From Sorangium cellulosum (GTDB lineage: Bacteria > Myxococcota_A > Polyangia > Polyangiales > Polyangiaceae): a stretch of DNA of 64,000 bases. The notes below the pieces were generated by a model. The model was not told the DNA's origin, made no database searches, and worked only from the letters and a program-made list of their open reading frames with translations. Every line of letters begins with the position of its first letter. The stretch's first letter is position 1. Positions 33,646 through 41,579 of the stretch are shown here, in pieces. Where the stretch lies: the NCBI RefSeq assembly GCF_002950945.1, contig NZ_CP012673.1:12701501-12765500 (forward strand). The letters run 5' to 3'. Position numbers and translations under genes: made by a program.

Positions 33646-33861
33646 GGCTCTGGCTGGAAGTTAATCGACGAGAATGGTGTGGAACGCGTGCGGTTCATGC
33701 GACCTGATCCACGAAGTCAAGGAGTATGGGGCAGGCTCAAGCTGGGCTACTGGCGAATGCAAGACGAGCTTGGTCGATTTCTCGACGAGAACGGCAACGT
33801 GGTAGCGGAAACCGATCCCGACTTTCAGTTCAAAACCCACATCCCCTATACAGGCCAATAA
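33646..33861 (+). pseudogene. Orphan C-terminal toxin tip without its own start
   Basis: About 70 residues (GSGWKLIDENGVERVRFMRP, LGYWRMQDELGRFLDENGN, FQFKTHIPYTGQ) resemble the extreme C-termini of Rhs-type polymorphic toxins. No start codon or ribosome site suits an independent gene, and the upstream frame runs into the transposase remnant. It is therefore a displaced tip from an earlier toxin or a silent cassette that could be recombined onto the toxin core. Its stop overlaps the start of the next gene (taATG), as for a toxin/immunity pair. The exact toxin family was not determined. Confidence 0.6.
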
Positions 33862-34459
33862 TGCTAACACTTCATCGAGAACCGGAGAAATACCTCGAGA
33901 AGTTCGACCTTCACGAAAGTCTAGTCTTGCGCTTCGTGTGCGCTTACGAGCACAGGAAGGTCGACCTCGTCTTCGACTACGCAGGGGACGCAGTGGAATT
34001 GATCGGAACTGGGAGATGGAAGAAGGGCGACCCATCTCCACCGAGGGATATTAGGCGCATCGTCTTTTGCAGCGTCGATTTGTCACACACGAAGGCGTGC
34101 GGACGCCGGTGAATGTTACAGAATCAGAGTACGTCCTCGCTCGCGGGACCGGTCCAATCGTGCTTGAAGCCGTTTCACTGAAGAAAGAGCGCAGCCGATA
34201 TCGTATCAATCTAGGAATGGGGCGCTCGGGCTCGCACAGCTTCCTTTTTGAATCGATCCTGATAGACCAGCGACTGGGGCGCGCCACAAAAGTAGGCGCG
34301 CAACAATGGATCTACCACGATGTGGCCACTGGCGAAGAGTTTGACTTTTACCAGCCGTTTGATCACTCGTTGGACATGACGGATCCAACCTAAAACAGTC
34401 CAGAAGTAATCATCATCACGAGAGAGGGCAACGTTATACCAATCTGGCCACCCGACTGA
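33861..34459 (+). pseudogene. Candidate immunity gene for the orphan tip, disrupted
   Basis: Starting at ATG 33861, 83 residues can be read (MLTLHREPEKYLEKFDLHES, RKVDLVFDYAGDAVELIGTG) before the frame is lost. From about 34070 the coding-like sequence continues in another frame (RFVTHEGVRTPVNVTESEYV, SRYRINLGMGRSGSHSFLFE) to a TAA at 34391. The same frame then goes on with NSPEVIIITREGNVIPIWPP to a TGA at 34457. This fits one gene of about 195 codons broken by a frameshift (near tttt, 34064-34067) and perhaps a nonsense codon. Alternatively these are two short overlapping genes. The position directly behind a toxin tip and AT-rich codons suggest an immunity protein. Confidence 0.5.
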
Positions 34460-34783
34460 ACAATCAGGACCAAGCCCGAGCACGCGCACGCCAGCTGCGC
34501 AGAGAACAAGTGCAACACAGTGAGTAGCATTTGGCCATCGAGTAAGCATGCGATAGTGTTCAGGCACGCGACACGGGCTCGCCAGTGTACGCTAGACCCC
34601 AGATCGAACGAGGAGCAGGGCATCCATCGGTCAGCGCGCGACGTGAGCAGAATCACAGGCTATCGTGGCAGGGCTGCAGCCATGTCCGGCTTCGTCGCGG
34701 CGGCGCTCCCGGGACCCCCTCCGCTCGGTCAAGAGCATTCCGCACCGGGCCCGTCGCGCTCACGGCGGGCGGGCCCGCCGCGC
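34460..34783. other. Intergenic region right of the toxin locus
   Basis: No convincing gene is present. AT-richer sequence (to about 34650) grades into GC-rich sequence. A minus-strand frame with a hydrophobic start (from 34567) overlaps the broken immunity gene and is regarded as spurious. The right end contains the 24-nt tandem repeat also present beside the pseudogene fragment at 28853. Confidence 0.4.
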
Positions 34784-34794
34784 TCACGGCGGGC
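34747..34794. repeat. 24-nt tandem repeat at hydrolase 3' end
   Basis: Two units (34747-34770 and 34771-34794) differ at one base. The second covers the stop codon of the hydrolase gene. A single similar copy occurs at 28853-28876, so the repeat marks both edges of the toxin locus. Confidence 0.85.
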
Positions 34795-35740
34795 TCAACC
34801 CCCGCTGGACGCGCTCGTGCCAGAGCACCATCTCGATGCCGCCCGGGCCGCGGTTCCAGGCGTAGTCGTGGGGTCCGGGCACGACGAGCAGCTCGTGGGC
34901 GACGCCGTCCTGCCGGAGCCGGTCGCTGATCGCCCGGATCGCGGGCAGGAACGGGTCGGCCTCGCTCGACACGAGCCGCAGCGCGACCGGGCGGCGCTCC
35001 ATGGCCCGGCGCGCGAGCGCGGAGAACATCTCCGCCTCGGTCGCGCGCACCGCCGGCTGCAACGCGCCCACCGCGCCGAAGACGTCCGGGTGCGACAGGC
35101 CGACGAGCAGCGCGAGGCGACCCCCGAGGCTCACGCCGTCGATCCCGGTCGCCTCCCGCGCCGCCTGGCAGCCGGCCTCGGCGCGCACGCGAGGCAGGAG
35201 CCGCTCGACGACGAACCGCCCGAAGCCCGCGGCGCCCTCCGCGGAGCGGTCGCGGAGGTCGGGCGTGAACGGCGTGGCGATGCACAGCCCGCGGTAGGGG
35301 TGCTGCGCCAGCGAGGCGTTGAGCTGCGCGAGCCGCTCGCGCGTCGCCATCTGGCCGAGATCGTCCGGCGTGAGCGGCGGCGAGGCGATCCGCCGGAGCG
35401 CCGCGTCCAAGCGGTAGTCGTCGCGCCATCCGCGCGCGCCCACCTCCGGGCCGCGCACCGCCTCCCCGCGCCCGTGCAGCGCGACGAGCAGCGGCAGCGC
35501 CGCCGCGCCGTCGGGCGCGAGCAGCAGCGCGCGCTGCGGGCCTTCGCCCCCGCCGCCGGAGGCCGGCTCGAACGCGAGCTCTCTCCACCCGGCGGCCGCG
35601 GCCGGTCCAGCTCCTGCGGCCGATCCAGCCTCCGCGGCCGGCGGCGGCGAGCTGCTGCACCGGCACGAGGGCGCGGCGAGCGCGGCGAGGCCGAGCAGCG
35701 CGCGCCGGCGCGAGAGCGACGAGATCTTCATGGCGACCAT
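34784..35740 (-). CDS. Exported alpha/beta hydrolase (esterase-like)
   Basis: The 318-residue protein has a Tat-like or lipoprotein-like N-terminus (SRRRALLGLAALAAPSCRCS; Cys26 or Cys28 could be lipidated). An alpha/beta hydrolase fold follows: oxyanion region LPLLVALHGRGEA, nucleophile elbow GIDGVSLGGRLAL (Ser), acid SSEADPFLP (Asp) and catalytic His PGPHDYAW. This is the pattern of feruloyl/acetyl-xylan esterases and PHB-depolymerase-like proteins; the substrate is unknown. ATG 35740 or the ATG three codons on are equally possible, with no clear ribosome site. A damaged duplicate of its 3' part lies 5.7 kb away on the other side of the toxin locus. Confidence 0.8.
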   Translation of the reverse strand: MVAMKISSLSRRRALLGLAALAAPSCRCSSSPPPAAEAGSAAGAGPAAAAGWRELAFEPASGGGGEGPQRALLLAPDGAAALPLLVALHGRGEAVRGPEVGARGWRDDYRLDAALRRIASPPLTPDDLGQMATRERLAQLNASLAQHPYRGLCIATPFTPDLRDRSAEGAAGFGRFVVERLLPRVRAEAGCQAAREATGIDGVSLGGRLALLVGLSHPDVFGAVGALQPAVRATEAEMFSALARRAMERRPVALRLVSSEADPFLPAIRAISDRLRQDGVAHELLVVPGPHDYAWNRGPGGIEMVLWHERVQRGLSPP

Positions 35741-36160
35741 CGGGCGGCGAGAGCGTAGCAGCCGACCGCGCTGCGACCTCGGCGCCGCGCTGCCTCGGCC
35801 GCGCTCGCCGCGTCCTCGTGCCGGCGCTGCGCGGCCCTCCGTATCGGGATCACAACAGCCAGGTTTCGCGCATGGTCAGATCCGCGCCCGCGAATGCCCG
35901 CAACGCTCCGCGCAGCGCACTGGTCAGCCGCACGCACCCCCATGTAGGCTCAGCCTCACCGGGCGAGGGTAGGGGTCGTGTTTGCCCAGAGAAAGCTCAC
36001 ATGAAGGCGGGGAAGACGGGAAGATCCATGTTCTTTGCTTCCCGCCTCCCCGCTTTCCTGGGCCAACCCGACGCCACCGAGAGGCGCCGATCCTGGACGA
36101 GGGCCCGCCGGGCTCGTCGGCGGACCCGGGCTCCGGACCCGTTGAAGAAAGGGACAGCTC
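35741..36160. other. Divergent intergenic region, hydrolase/permease
   Basis: This 420-nt region between divergent genes must carry both promoters; none was recognised with confidence. Its most notable element is a strong hairpin at 36004-36056. The permease ribosome site (gaaaggga) is about 8 nt before ATG 36161. Confidence 0.45.
36004..36056 (+). promoter_or_regulatory. 5'-leader hairpin upstream of permease
   Basis: aaggcgggga (36004-36013) pairs with tccccgcttt (36047-36056) and, after a small internal loop, cgggaag (36017-36023) pairs with cttcccg (36038-36044), leaving a 14-nt loop. It lies about 105 nt before the permease start and could be an attenuator, an mRNA-stability element or a terminator of an upstream leader. 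It matches no riboswitch I know. Confidence 0.5.
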
Positions 36161-37765
36161 ATGAGCGGTGAGACGAAGGGGGACGCCGGCCGGCGCGACG
36201 GCGAGGGACCGCGCGGCGTGGAGGGCGTGATCGCCGATGACGTGAAGACGCTCCACAGCATGGGCTACGCCCAGGAGCTGCTGCGCCGGATGGGCGGCTT
36301 CTCCAATTTCGCGATCTCGTTCTCGATCATCTGCATCATCGCGGGCGGCATCACCTCGTTCCAGATGGGTCTTTGCAGCGTCGGCGGCGCCGGCATCGGG
36401 ATCGCCTGGCCGGTCTGCAGCGCGCTCGCGCTCTGCACCGCGCTCACGATGGGCCAGGTCGCGTCCGCGTTCCCGACCGCGGGCGGCCTGTACCACTGGG
36501 CCTCCATCCTCGGCGGCCGGGGCTTCGGCTGGGCCACCGCGTGGTTCAACCTGATCGGCCTCGTCACCGTGCTCGCGGCCATCAACGTCGGCGCCTACCT
36601 GTTCATGATGGACTCGCTCGGCCCGCTGTTCGGCCTGAACCGCGCCGAGATGGATCCGGGTCAGGCGCTGCAGATGCAGATCATCGGGGTCACGCTGATC
36701 ACCGGCACGCAGGCCCTGTTCAACCACCTCGGCATCCGCGTCACCACCCTGCTCACCGACTTCAGCGGATACCTGATCCTCGTCGTCTCGGTGATCCTCA
36801 CGATCGCGATGCTCGCCTACGCGCCGCAGATCGATCTCGCGCGGCTCGTCACGTTCACGAACTACAGCGGCCCCAAGGGGGGCGACGTCTGGCCGGAGAC
36901 GGGCAGCATGACCCTGCTGTTCCTGCTGAGCTTCCTCCTGCCCGCGTACACGATCACGGGATACGACGCGTCGGCGCACACGTCGGAGGAGACGATCAAC
37001 GCGGCGCAGACCGTCCCGCGGGGCATCGTCAGGGCGGTGCTCGTCTCCGGCATCTTCGGCTGGCTGATGCTGAGCGCGATCGTGCTCGCGATCCCCAACA
37101 TGGATGAGGCCGCGTCGAAGGGCGGCGGCGTCTTCTTCTGGATCATGGAGAACGTCATCCCGGAGAAGCTCCGGATCGCGCTCTACGCCGGCATCTGCGC
37201 GGCCCAGTACCTCTGCGGGCTCGCGACGGTCACGTCCGCCTCGCGCATGACGTTCGCGTTCGCCCGCGACGGTGGGCTGCCCCTGTCGGACAAGCTGCGC
37301 CGGGTGAGCCCGAAGTTCCGCACGCCGGCGACCGCGATCTGGGTCGTCAGCGCGCTGACGGTCGGGTTCACCGTCTACACCCCGGTCTACTCGACGATCA
37401 CGGCCGTCTGCGTGATCTTCCTCTACATCTCCTACGTCATGCCCACGATCATGGGCGTGCGCGCGTATGGCCGCACCTGGAAGACGATGGGGCCATGGGA
37501 CCTCGGCCCCCTGTACCGGCCGCTCGCGATCATCAGCGTGCTCGCTTGCCTCATGCTGATCGTGGTGAGCGTGCAGCCGCCGAACGACAAGGCCCTTGTG
37601 ATCATGCTCATCGTGTTCGCGGTGACGGCCGCAGTGTGGTTCGGGCTGGAGCGCCGCCGCTTCCAGGGGCCGCCGCAGGGCGTGATGATCCAGCAGCGAG
37701 CGCGGGAGATCGAGCAGGCCGAGCGGGCGGTCGGCCAGCGCGCCGCCGCGGGCGGCGAGCGGTAG
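36161..37765 (+). CDS. APC-superfamily amino acid/amine permease
   Basis: The 534-residue inner-membrane transporter has about 12 hydrophobic spans. The N-terminus carries the family signature MGYAQELLRRMGGFSNFAIS, followed by TMs with GGITSFQMGL, SAFPTAGGLYHWASILGG and YTITGYDASAHTSEET. These are typical of the ACT/GABA-permease-like branch (UGA4/choline type) of the APC family. TM8 region residues ASRMTFAFARDGGLPLSD are also conserved in this branch. The likely substrate is an amino acid, GABA or a polyamine; it cannot be resolved further. It is monocistronic, with a structured leader (hairpin 36004-36056), a strong ribosome site and a convergent neighbour 28 nt downstream. Confidence 0.9.
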   Translation: MSGETKGDAGRRDGEGPRGVEGVIADDVKTLHSMGYAQELLRRMGGFSNFAISFSIICIIAGGITSFQMGLCSVGGAGIGIAWPVCSALALCTALTMGQVASAFPTAGGLYHWASILGGRGFGWATAWFNLIGLVTVLAAINVGAYLFMMDSLGPLFGLNRAEMDPGQALQMQIIGVTLITGTQALFNHLGIRVTTLLTDFSGYLILVVSVILTIAMLAYAPQIDLARLVTFTNYSGPKGGDVWPETGSMTLLFLLSFLLPAYTITGYDASAHTSEETINAAQTVPRGIVRAVLVSGIFGWLMLSAIVLAIPNMDEAASKGGGVFFWIMENVIPEKLRIALYAGICAAQYLCGLATVTSASRMTFAFARDGGLPLSDKLRRVSPKFRTPATAIWVVSALTVGFTVYTPVYSTITAVCVIFLYISYVMPTIMGVRAYGRTWKTMGPWDLGPLYRPLAIISVLACLMLIVVSVQPPNDKALVIMLIVFAVTAAVWFGLERRRFQGPPQGVMIQQRAREIEQAERAVGQRAAAGGER

Positions 37766-37793
37766 CGCCGGCAGGGCGGGAGGGGCGCGGAGG

Positions 37794-39365
37794 TCAGCCG
37801 CGCTCCACCCACGATCCATGAAACCCGTACGGGATCCGGTGCGGGCAGCGCAGCACCGCGACCGGATCGCGCTCGGGGTCGAGCGCGTCCAGGACGAGCA
37901 GGTCGCTCTGATCCGTCTCGGCGTGGTACACCACCGCGAGCAGCCACCCCTCCCCCTCGGGCGTGTCCTTCCCGCGCGCCACGAAGATCGGCTCGGACGT
38001 GAAGCTCGATCGCCCGAGCTCGCGGCAGCGGCCACGCCGCTCGAGGTGATCGTAGAGCGCGATCGCGTTGTGATGTCCCCTGCCGTCGCTGTCTCCGCGC
38101 CGGCACGCCATCCATCCATAGCGGTAGGGCCGCGCCGCAAAGCGGGGATCGATGACCGGAAACTCCGCCGGCGTCTCGTCCAGCAGGGTCTCGCTGACGA
38201 CGCCTTTCTCCGGATCGATGCGCAGCCGGGTGAGACGCCCGTCGGGGTTCTCCGAGATCGGCGGGTTCGGGTTCTCCCCGCCGAGGTCGAAGAGCGGGAG
38301 CCGCGGATACCGCACCACGTCGAGCACGACGGAGCCGCCGTCGTCGAAGGCGTTCATCGTGTGATAGATGAAGCAGGCAGGGAGATCGACATAACGCACC
38401 GGCGCGCCCGGGTCGTCCCGCGGGACCACGGCGATGCGCGCGCCTTCCGAGGGCTCCCACCGGACCGGGTTGTCGGACTTGAGGTTCTCCTCCCGCATCG
38501 TCGCGGGCAGGTGATAGAAGAGCGCCCGGGTCGCGGTCACGGCGAAGTCGTGCATCATGGCCGGGAACGGCACGTCGATCTCGCGCGAGGAGCGCAAGGC
38601 GCCGTCCGGGGAGAAGACATAGTAGGTCACGTACGGCCGACGCGCCGAGTAGCCGAACGAATAGATATCGCCGCTCTCCGGATCCACCTTGGGGTGGGCG
38701 ACCATGGGGCGCGACTCCAGCGCCCCGCCGAAGGTGAAGCGCCCGCGCGTGGCGAGCGTCTCGGGGTCGAGCTCGTGCGCGGCCGCGCTCTCGACCAGCG
38801 TCAGCAGCCTTCCGGCGAGCTTGAGCACGTTCGTGTTGCTCCGGTCGTGCGCCCGCATGATCCGCCGCAGCTGGTCCTCCCGCGGCGACAGGCCGATCAG
38901 CCTGCGCAGGCGCAGCTCGACGAGCTCGGCCGGCGTGAAGCCGAGCGCCGTCCAGCCCTCGAGCGGGACCCGCCGGCCGAACGCGCGCATGCCGTCGAAG
39001 AGGGCCCGCCCCGCCTGCTCCTCCCAGCGGACCTTGTCGGTGCGGACCCAGCGGCGGCGGTGCGCGACACGCCCGCCCTCGAAGCGGAAGGCGTCCACCA
39101 TGCCGTCGCCCTCGAACCAGTGATGCAGCACGGGATCGGGCGGGTCGAACCGCGGCGCAGGCCCGATCCGGTAAAACGTGCCCGCGAGCTCCGCCGGCAC
39201 CTCCCCGGCCACGAGCTCGAGCGCGTCGCGCTCGGTCTCGCTCCGGAAGGGGGCATAGTTGCCTTCGAGGAAGGGATTTCGAAGCGCCTTGTCGGGCCCG
39301 CGCTGCGCGAGCCCGAGCGTGCTCAGGACACGGGAGAGTGCGATCACGCGGGGACGATAGACCAT
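37794..39365 (-). CDS. Carotenoid cleavage oxygenase (RPE65/CCD family)
   Basis: The 523-residue non-haem iron dioxygenase cleaves a double bond of a carotenoid or apocarotenoid (or a stilbene-like substrate). The four iron-binding His of the seven-bladed propeller are seen in MVAHPKVDPESGDIYSFGYS, MMHDFAVTATRALFYHLP, CFIYHTMNAFDDGGSVVLDV and the C-terminal RIPYGFHGSWV. The family ending and second-shell Glu-containing segments are present, and the length is normal. No carotenoid synthesis genes are in the window, so the substrate is unknown. It starts at ATG 39363-39365 and lies alone between the convergent permease and the upstream AgmX/PglI-like gene. Confidence 0.92.
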   Translation of the reverse strand: MVYRPRVIALSRVLSTLGLAQRGPDKALRNPFLEGNYAPFRSETERDALELVAGEVPAELAGTFYRIGPAPRFDPPDPVLHHWFEGDGMVDAFRFEGGRVAHRRRWVRTDKVRWEEQAGRALFDGMRAFGRRVPLEGWTALGFTPAELVELRLRRLIGLSPREDQLRRIMRAHDRSNTNVLKLAGRLLTLVESAAAHELDPETLATRGRFTFGGALESRPMVAHPKVDPESGDIYSFGYSARRPYVTYYVFSPDGALRSSREIDVPFPAMMHDFAVTATRALFYHLPATMREENLKSDNPVRWEPSEGARIAVVPRDDPGAPVRYVDLPACFIYHTMNAFDDGGSVVLDVVRYPRLPLFDLGGENPNPPISENPDGRLTRLRIDPEKGVVSETLLDETPAEFPVIDPRFAARPYRYGWMACRRGDSDGRGHHNAIALYDHLERRGRCRELGRSSFTSEPIFVARGKDTPEGEGWLLAVVYHAETDQSDLLVLDALDPERDPVAVLRCPHRIPYGFHGSWVERG

Positions 39366-39438
39366 GCCGCGCTCGGCGGCGACGCTTTCACGTCCCGCCG
39401 CGGCGCCGGCGAGTGGGGCGGACCGCGGAGGGACGGAA

Positions 39439-41058
39439 TCAGCTGCCGGAAGGGTTGAAGAGGATCGGGTAGGTCACCGTCACGATGCCTCCGTCCGGCG
39501 GCGGGAACGACAGGCCGTAGAACGCCCGCACCACGCAGGAGGCGACGCCGGCGTCCGGCAGATCGGAGCTGCCGCTCTGGACGCTCGACACCGCGCCGTC
39601 GCGGCCGATCACGAACGCGACCGACACGCGCCCTGCGAGGTTCGGGTTGTTGCGCAGCCCGTTCTCGTAGCAGAGCCGGAAGCGGCCGAAGTTCTGCCGC
39701 ACGATGCGCTGGATGACCTCGGGCGGGATCCGGCCCGAGACCACCGTCGACCCGATCGTCATGCGCGGCGAGCGCACCTTGTGGCCGGGGCCGCTGAGGA
39801 AGCGCGATCCGCCGCTGCCAGGGCCGAAGCCCTGCCCGTCGCCCAGGCCGACGCCGTGCCCGATGGTGCCGATGGCCCCCATCCCGACGCCCAGATAACG
39901 CCCGCCGCCGCTCTCGCCGATGCCGGTCAGCCCGAGCCCGCCCGCGCCGCCCGCCTCGTCGATCGTCTCGCCCCACATGTTGCCGAGCGCGCTCTTCGGG
40001 CCGTTTCCCAGCGAGTCCACGCCGCCCCAGGGCGCCGTGAGCGCGTTCGGATCGCCGGCCAACCCTGCCTGGAGCATGCCGCTCAGGCCGAAGTTCCCCG
40101 CGTCCTCGAGCGCCCGCGCCCGCGAGATGCGCACGTCGGGGTTGTCCTTCGGCCCGGCGATCTCCCAGCGCCCGCCGGTCCTCTTGCTCGTCTCGCTTCC
40201 CGCCTTCCCCGACTCGCCGATCGCGGCCGCCCCCGTGCCGCCTTCGCGCTCGTTCGGGCGGCTGGCCTCCGCCTCCTGCTTCGCCTCGGCGAGCTCCCGC
40301 TCGGCGGTCGCATCGAGCGCCTGCGCCATCAGGTACGCCTGCTCTGCGGTCACGCCGCCCTCGTCCGCCATGGCGAGCGGCGGCATGAACGCGGCCGCGG
40401 TCGCGAGCAGGCCGACGTGGAGCAGCATCGACAGGGCCGTGAAGGGCAGGCTCCGCCGGTCGAAGCCCACCTTGCCGGCCACGCGCCGGCCCGCCCTGCC
40501 CACCGCCACCTCGAACGAGAAGCCGCCGAGATCGAGCTTCGCGCGCGCGCCGAGCGGGAGCGGGATCTGCCGCGCCCCGTCGAGCGCCGCGCACGGGCCG
40601 GCGCGCCCCGAGGCGATCGCCTGCGCGACCGTCATCCTGGCGCTGCCGATCTCGAGGGTGCCCGACGCGCCGGCCGGGATCACGGCGCTCACCTCGCCGT
40701 CGCCGCCGACGAGCACGAGCGGCGCCCTCGCCGCGCCCAGCCGCTCCGCCGGCACGAAGAAGTCGCACGCGCCCGCCGCGCCGTCCTCCACGCCCACATG
40801 AAAGGCGCGCGGCGGCGTCAGGTGCGCCACGTGAAGCAGGGTATCCCCCCACCGGATCAACACCTCGACGGCCAGCGCCTCGGTCTCACACTCCTCCGCG
40901 GGCAGCGCGGGTGCGCTCTTCACCAGCGTGTAGGTATAAGACCCCTCCGGTGCGTCTTCGGGCACATCCGCGTCGCTGGCCGGACACGGGCTGAAGGGCA
41001 GGTTGCTGAGAAACGGATTCGAGGGTGCCATGGTCGGAGCCATCTTGAACGTGTCCAT
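39439..41058 (-). CDS. AgmX/PglI C-terminal-domain (TonB-like) protein
   Basis: The 539-residue protein begins with about 210 residues resembling a cytoplasmic FHA-like or beta-sandwich module (VEVLIRWGDTLLHVAHLTPP, GARAKLDLGGFSFEVAVGRA). One hydrophobic segment follows (SLPFTALSMLLHVGLLATAA), then a Gly-rich region and a TonB-like C-terminus (IPPEVIQRIVRQNFGRFRLC, AGRVSVAFVIGRDGAVSSVQ, LSFPPPDGGIVTVTYPI). The last part matches the AgmX/PglI C-terminal domain known from Myxococcus gliding-motility proteins. It probably carries energy or force across the periplasm. ATG 41058 is chosen because aaaggg lies about 11 nt upstream; a second ATG five codons in is possible. It is divergent from a kinase that also ends in a TonB domain. 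Confidence 0.85.
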   Translation of the reverse strand: MDTFKMAPTMAPSNPFLSNLPFSPCPASDADVPEDAPEGSYTYTLVKSAPALPAEECETEALAVEVLIRWGDTLLHVAHLTPPRAFHVGVEDGAAGACDFFVPAERLGAARAPLVLVGGDGEVSAVIPAGASGTLEIGSARMTVAQAIASGRAGPCAALDGARQIPLPLGARAKLDLGGFSFEVAVGRAGRRVAGKVGFDRRSLPFTALSMLLHVGLLATAAAFMPPLAMADEGGVTAEQAYLMAQALDATAERELAEAKQEAEASRPNEREGGTGAAAIGESGKAGSETSKRTGGRWEIAGPKDNPDVRISRARALEDAGNFGLSGMLQAGLAGDPNALTAPWGGVDSLGNGPKSALGNMWGETIDEAGGAGGLGLTGIGESGGGRYLGVGMGAIGTIGHGVGLGDGQGFGPGSGGSRFLSGPGHKVRSPRMTIGSTVVSGRIPPEVIQRIVRQNFGRFRLCYENGLRNNPNLAGRVSVAFVIGRDGAVSSVQSGSSDLPDAGVASCVVRAFYGLSFPPPDGGIVTVTYPILFNPSGS

Positions 41059-41579
41059 CTGAAACCAGCCCTTTCCCTGCTCGCGCGCGAGCGCAGCCCG
41101 GCGGCGAGCGGCATGAATCCGGCGAGCCCGGAAGAGCCCGCCGTTACCGTGCTCCGCGGCGCACGCGCGGCGCGCGGCGCCGCTCGCTGCGTGTGCGCGG
41201 AGCACCGCGTCCACGCCCAGGATCGACAGCGGACCCCGCCGCAGGTTCCGGACCGAACGCGCGATTTTCGCAGCGATACCCCGCGCCGGGGGGGTCCGCC
41301 TCCGGGCCGCCGGCCTGCGCCCCCATGCCGCGAGTCCCGCGCGCGGCGCGGCGCCGGGCCCGGGCACGAAACCGGATCGCAATATGTCGGCGCTCTCTCT
41401 TTAACCGCGCCGATCCAGGGTTCAACCAAGCTTGAACCGAGGGAGATGGAGACGGTCACGGACTGGCCGCCAGCGCAGCACGAGACCGACGCGAGCCGGG
41501 TGGACGGAACCGAGCTCGGGCTCCGCACCATCAGAGTCAGAGTGGCGGTGCGCCCGTCGTCGTGCGTATAGTGGGATCC
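41059..41579. other. Divergent intergenic region, AgmX-like/kinase
   Basis: No gene is seen in these 521 nt. The left part is extremely GC-rich; the right part (41390-41440) is less so. A palindrome, ggttcaa (41419-41425) with ttgaacc (41432-41438), lies in it. A tatagt at 41567-41572 resembles a -10 but would give almost no leader before ATG 41580. Confidence 0.45.
41419..41438. promoter_or_regulatory. Operator-like inverted repeat
   Basis: A 7-bp perfect inverted repeat (ggttcaa/ttgaacc) with a 6-nt spacer lies in the divergent promoter region, 142 nt before the kinase start. The size suits a dimeric regulator. It could equally be chance. Confidence 0.35.

Noticed and set aside
34211..34567. 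Minus-strand frame with a hydrophobic N-terminus near the toxin locus
   Set aside because: It is antisense to the broken immunity gene, which shows better protein-like sequence on the plus strand.
41419..41438. gggttcaaccaag as the T-arm of a tRNA
   Set aside because: No acceptor, D or anticodon arms can be folded around it.
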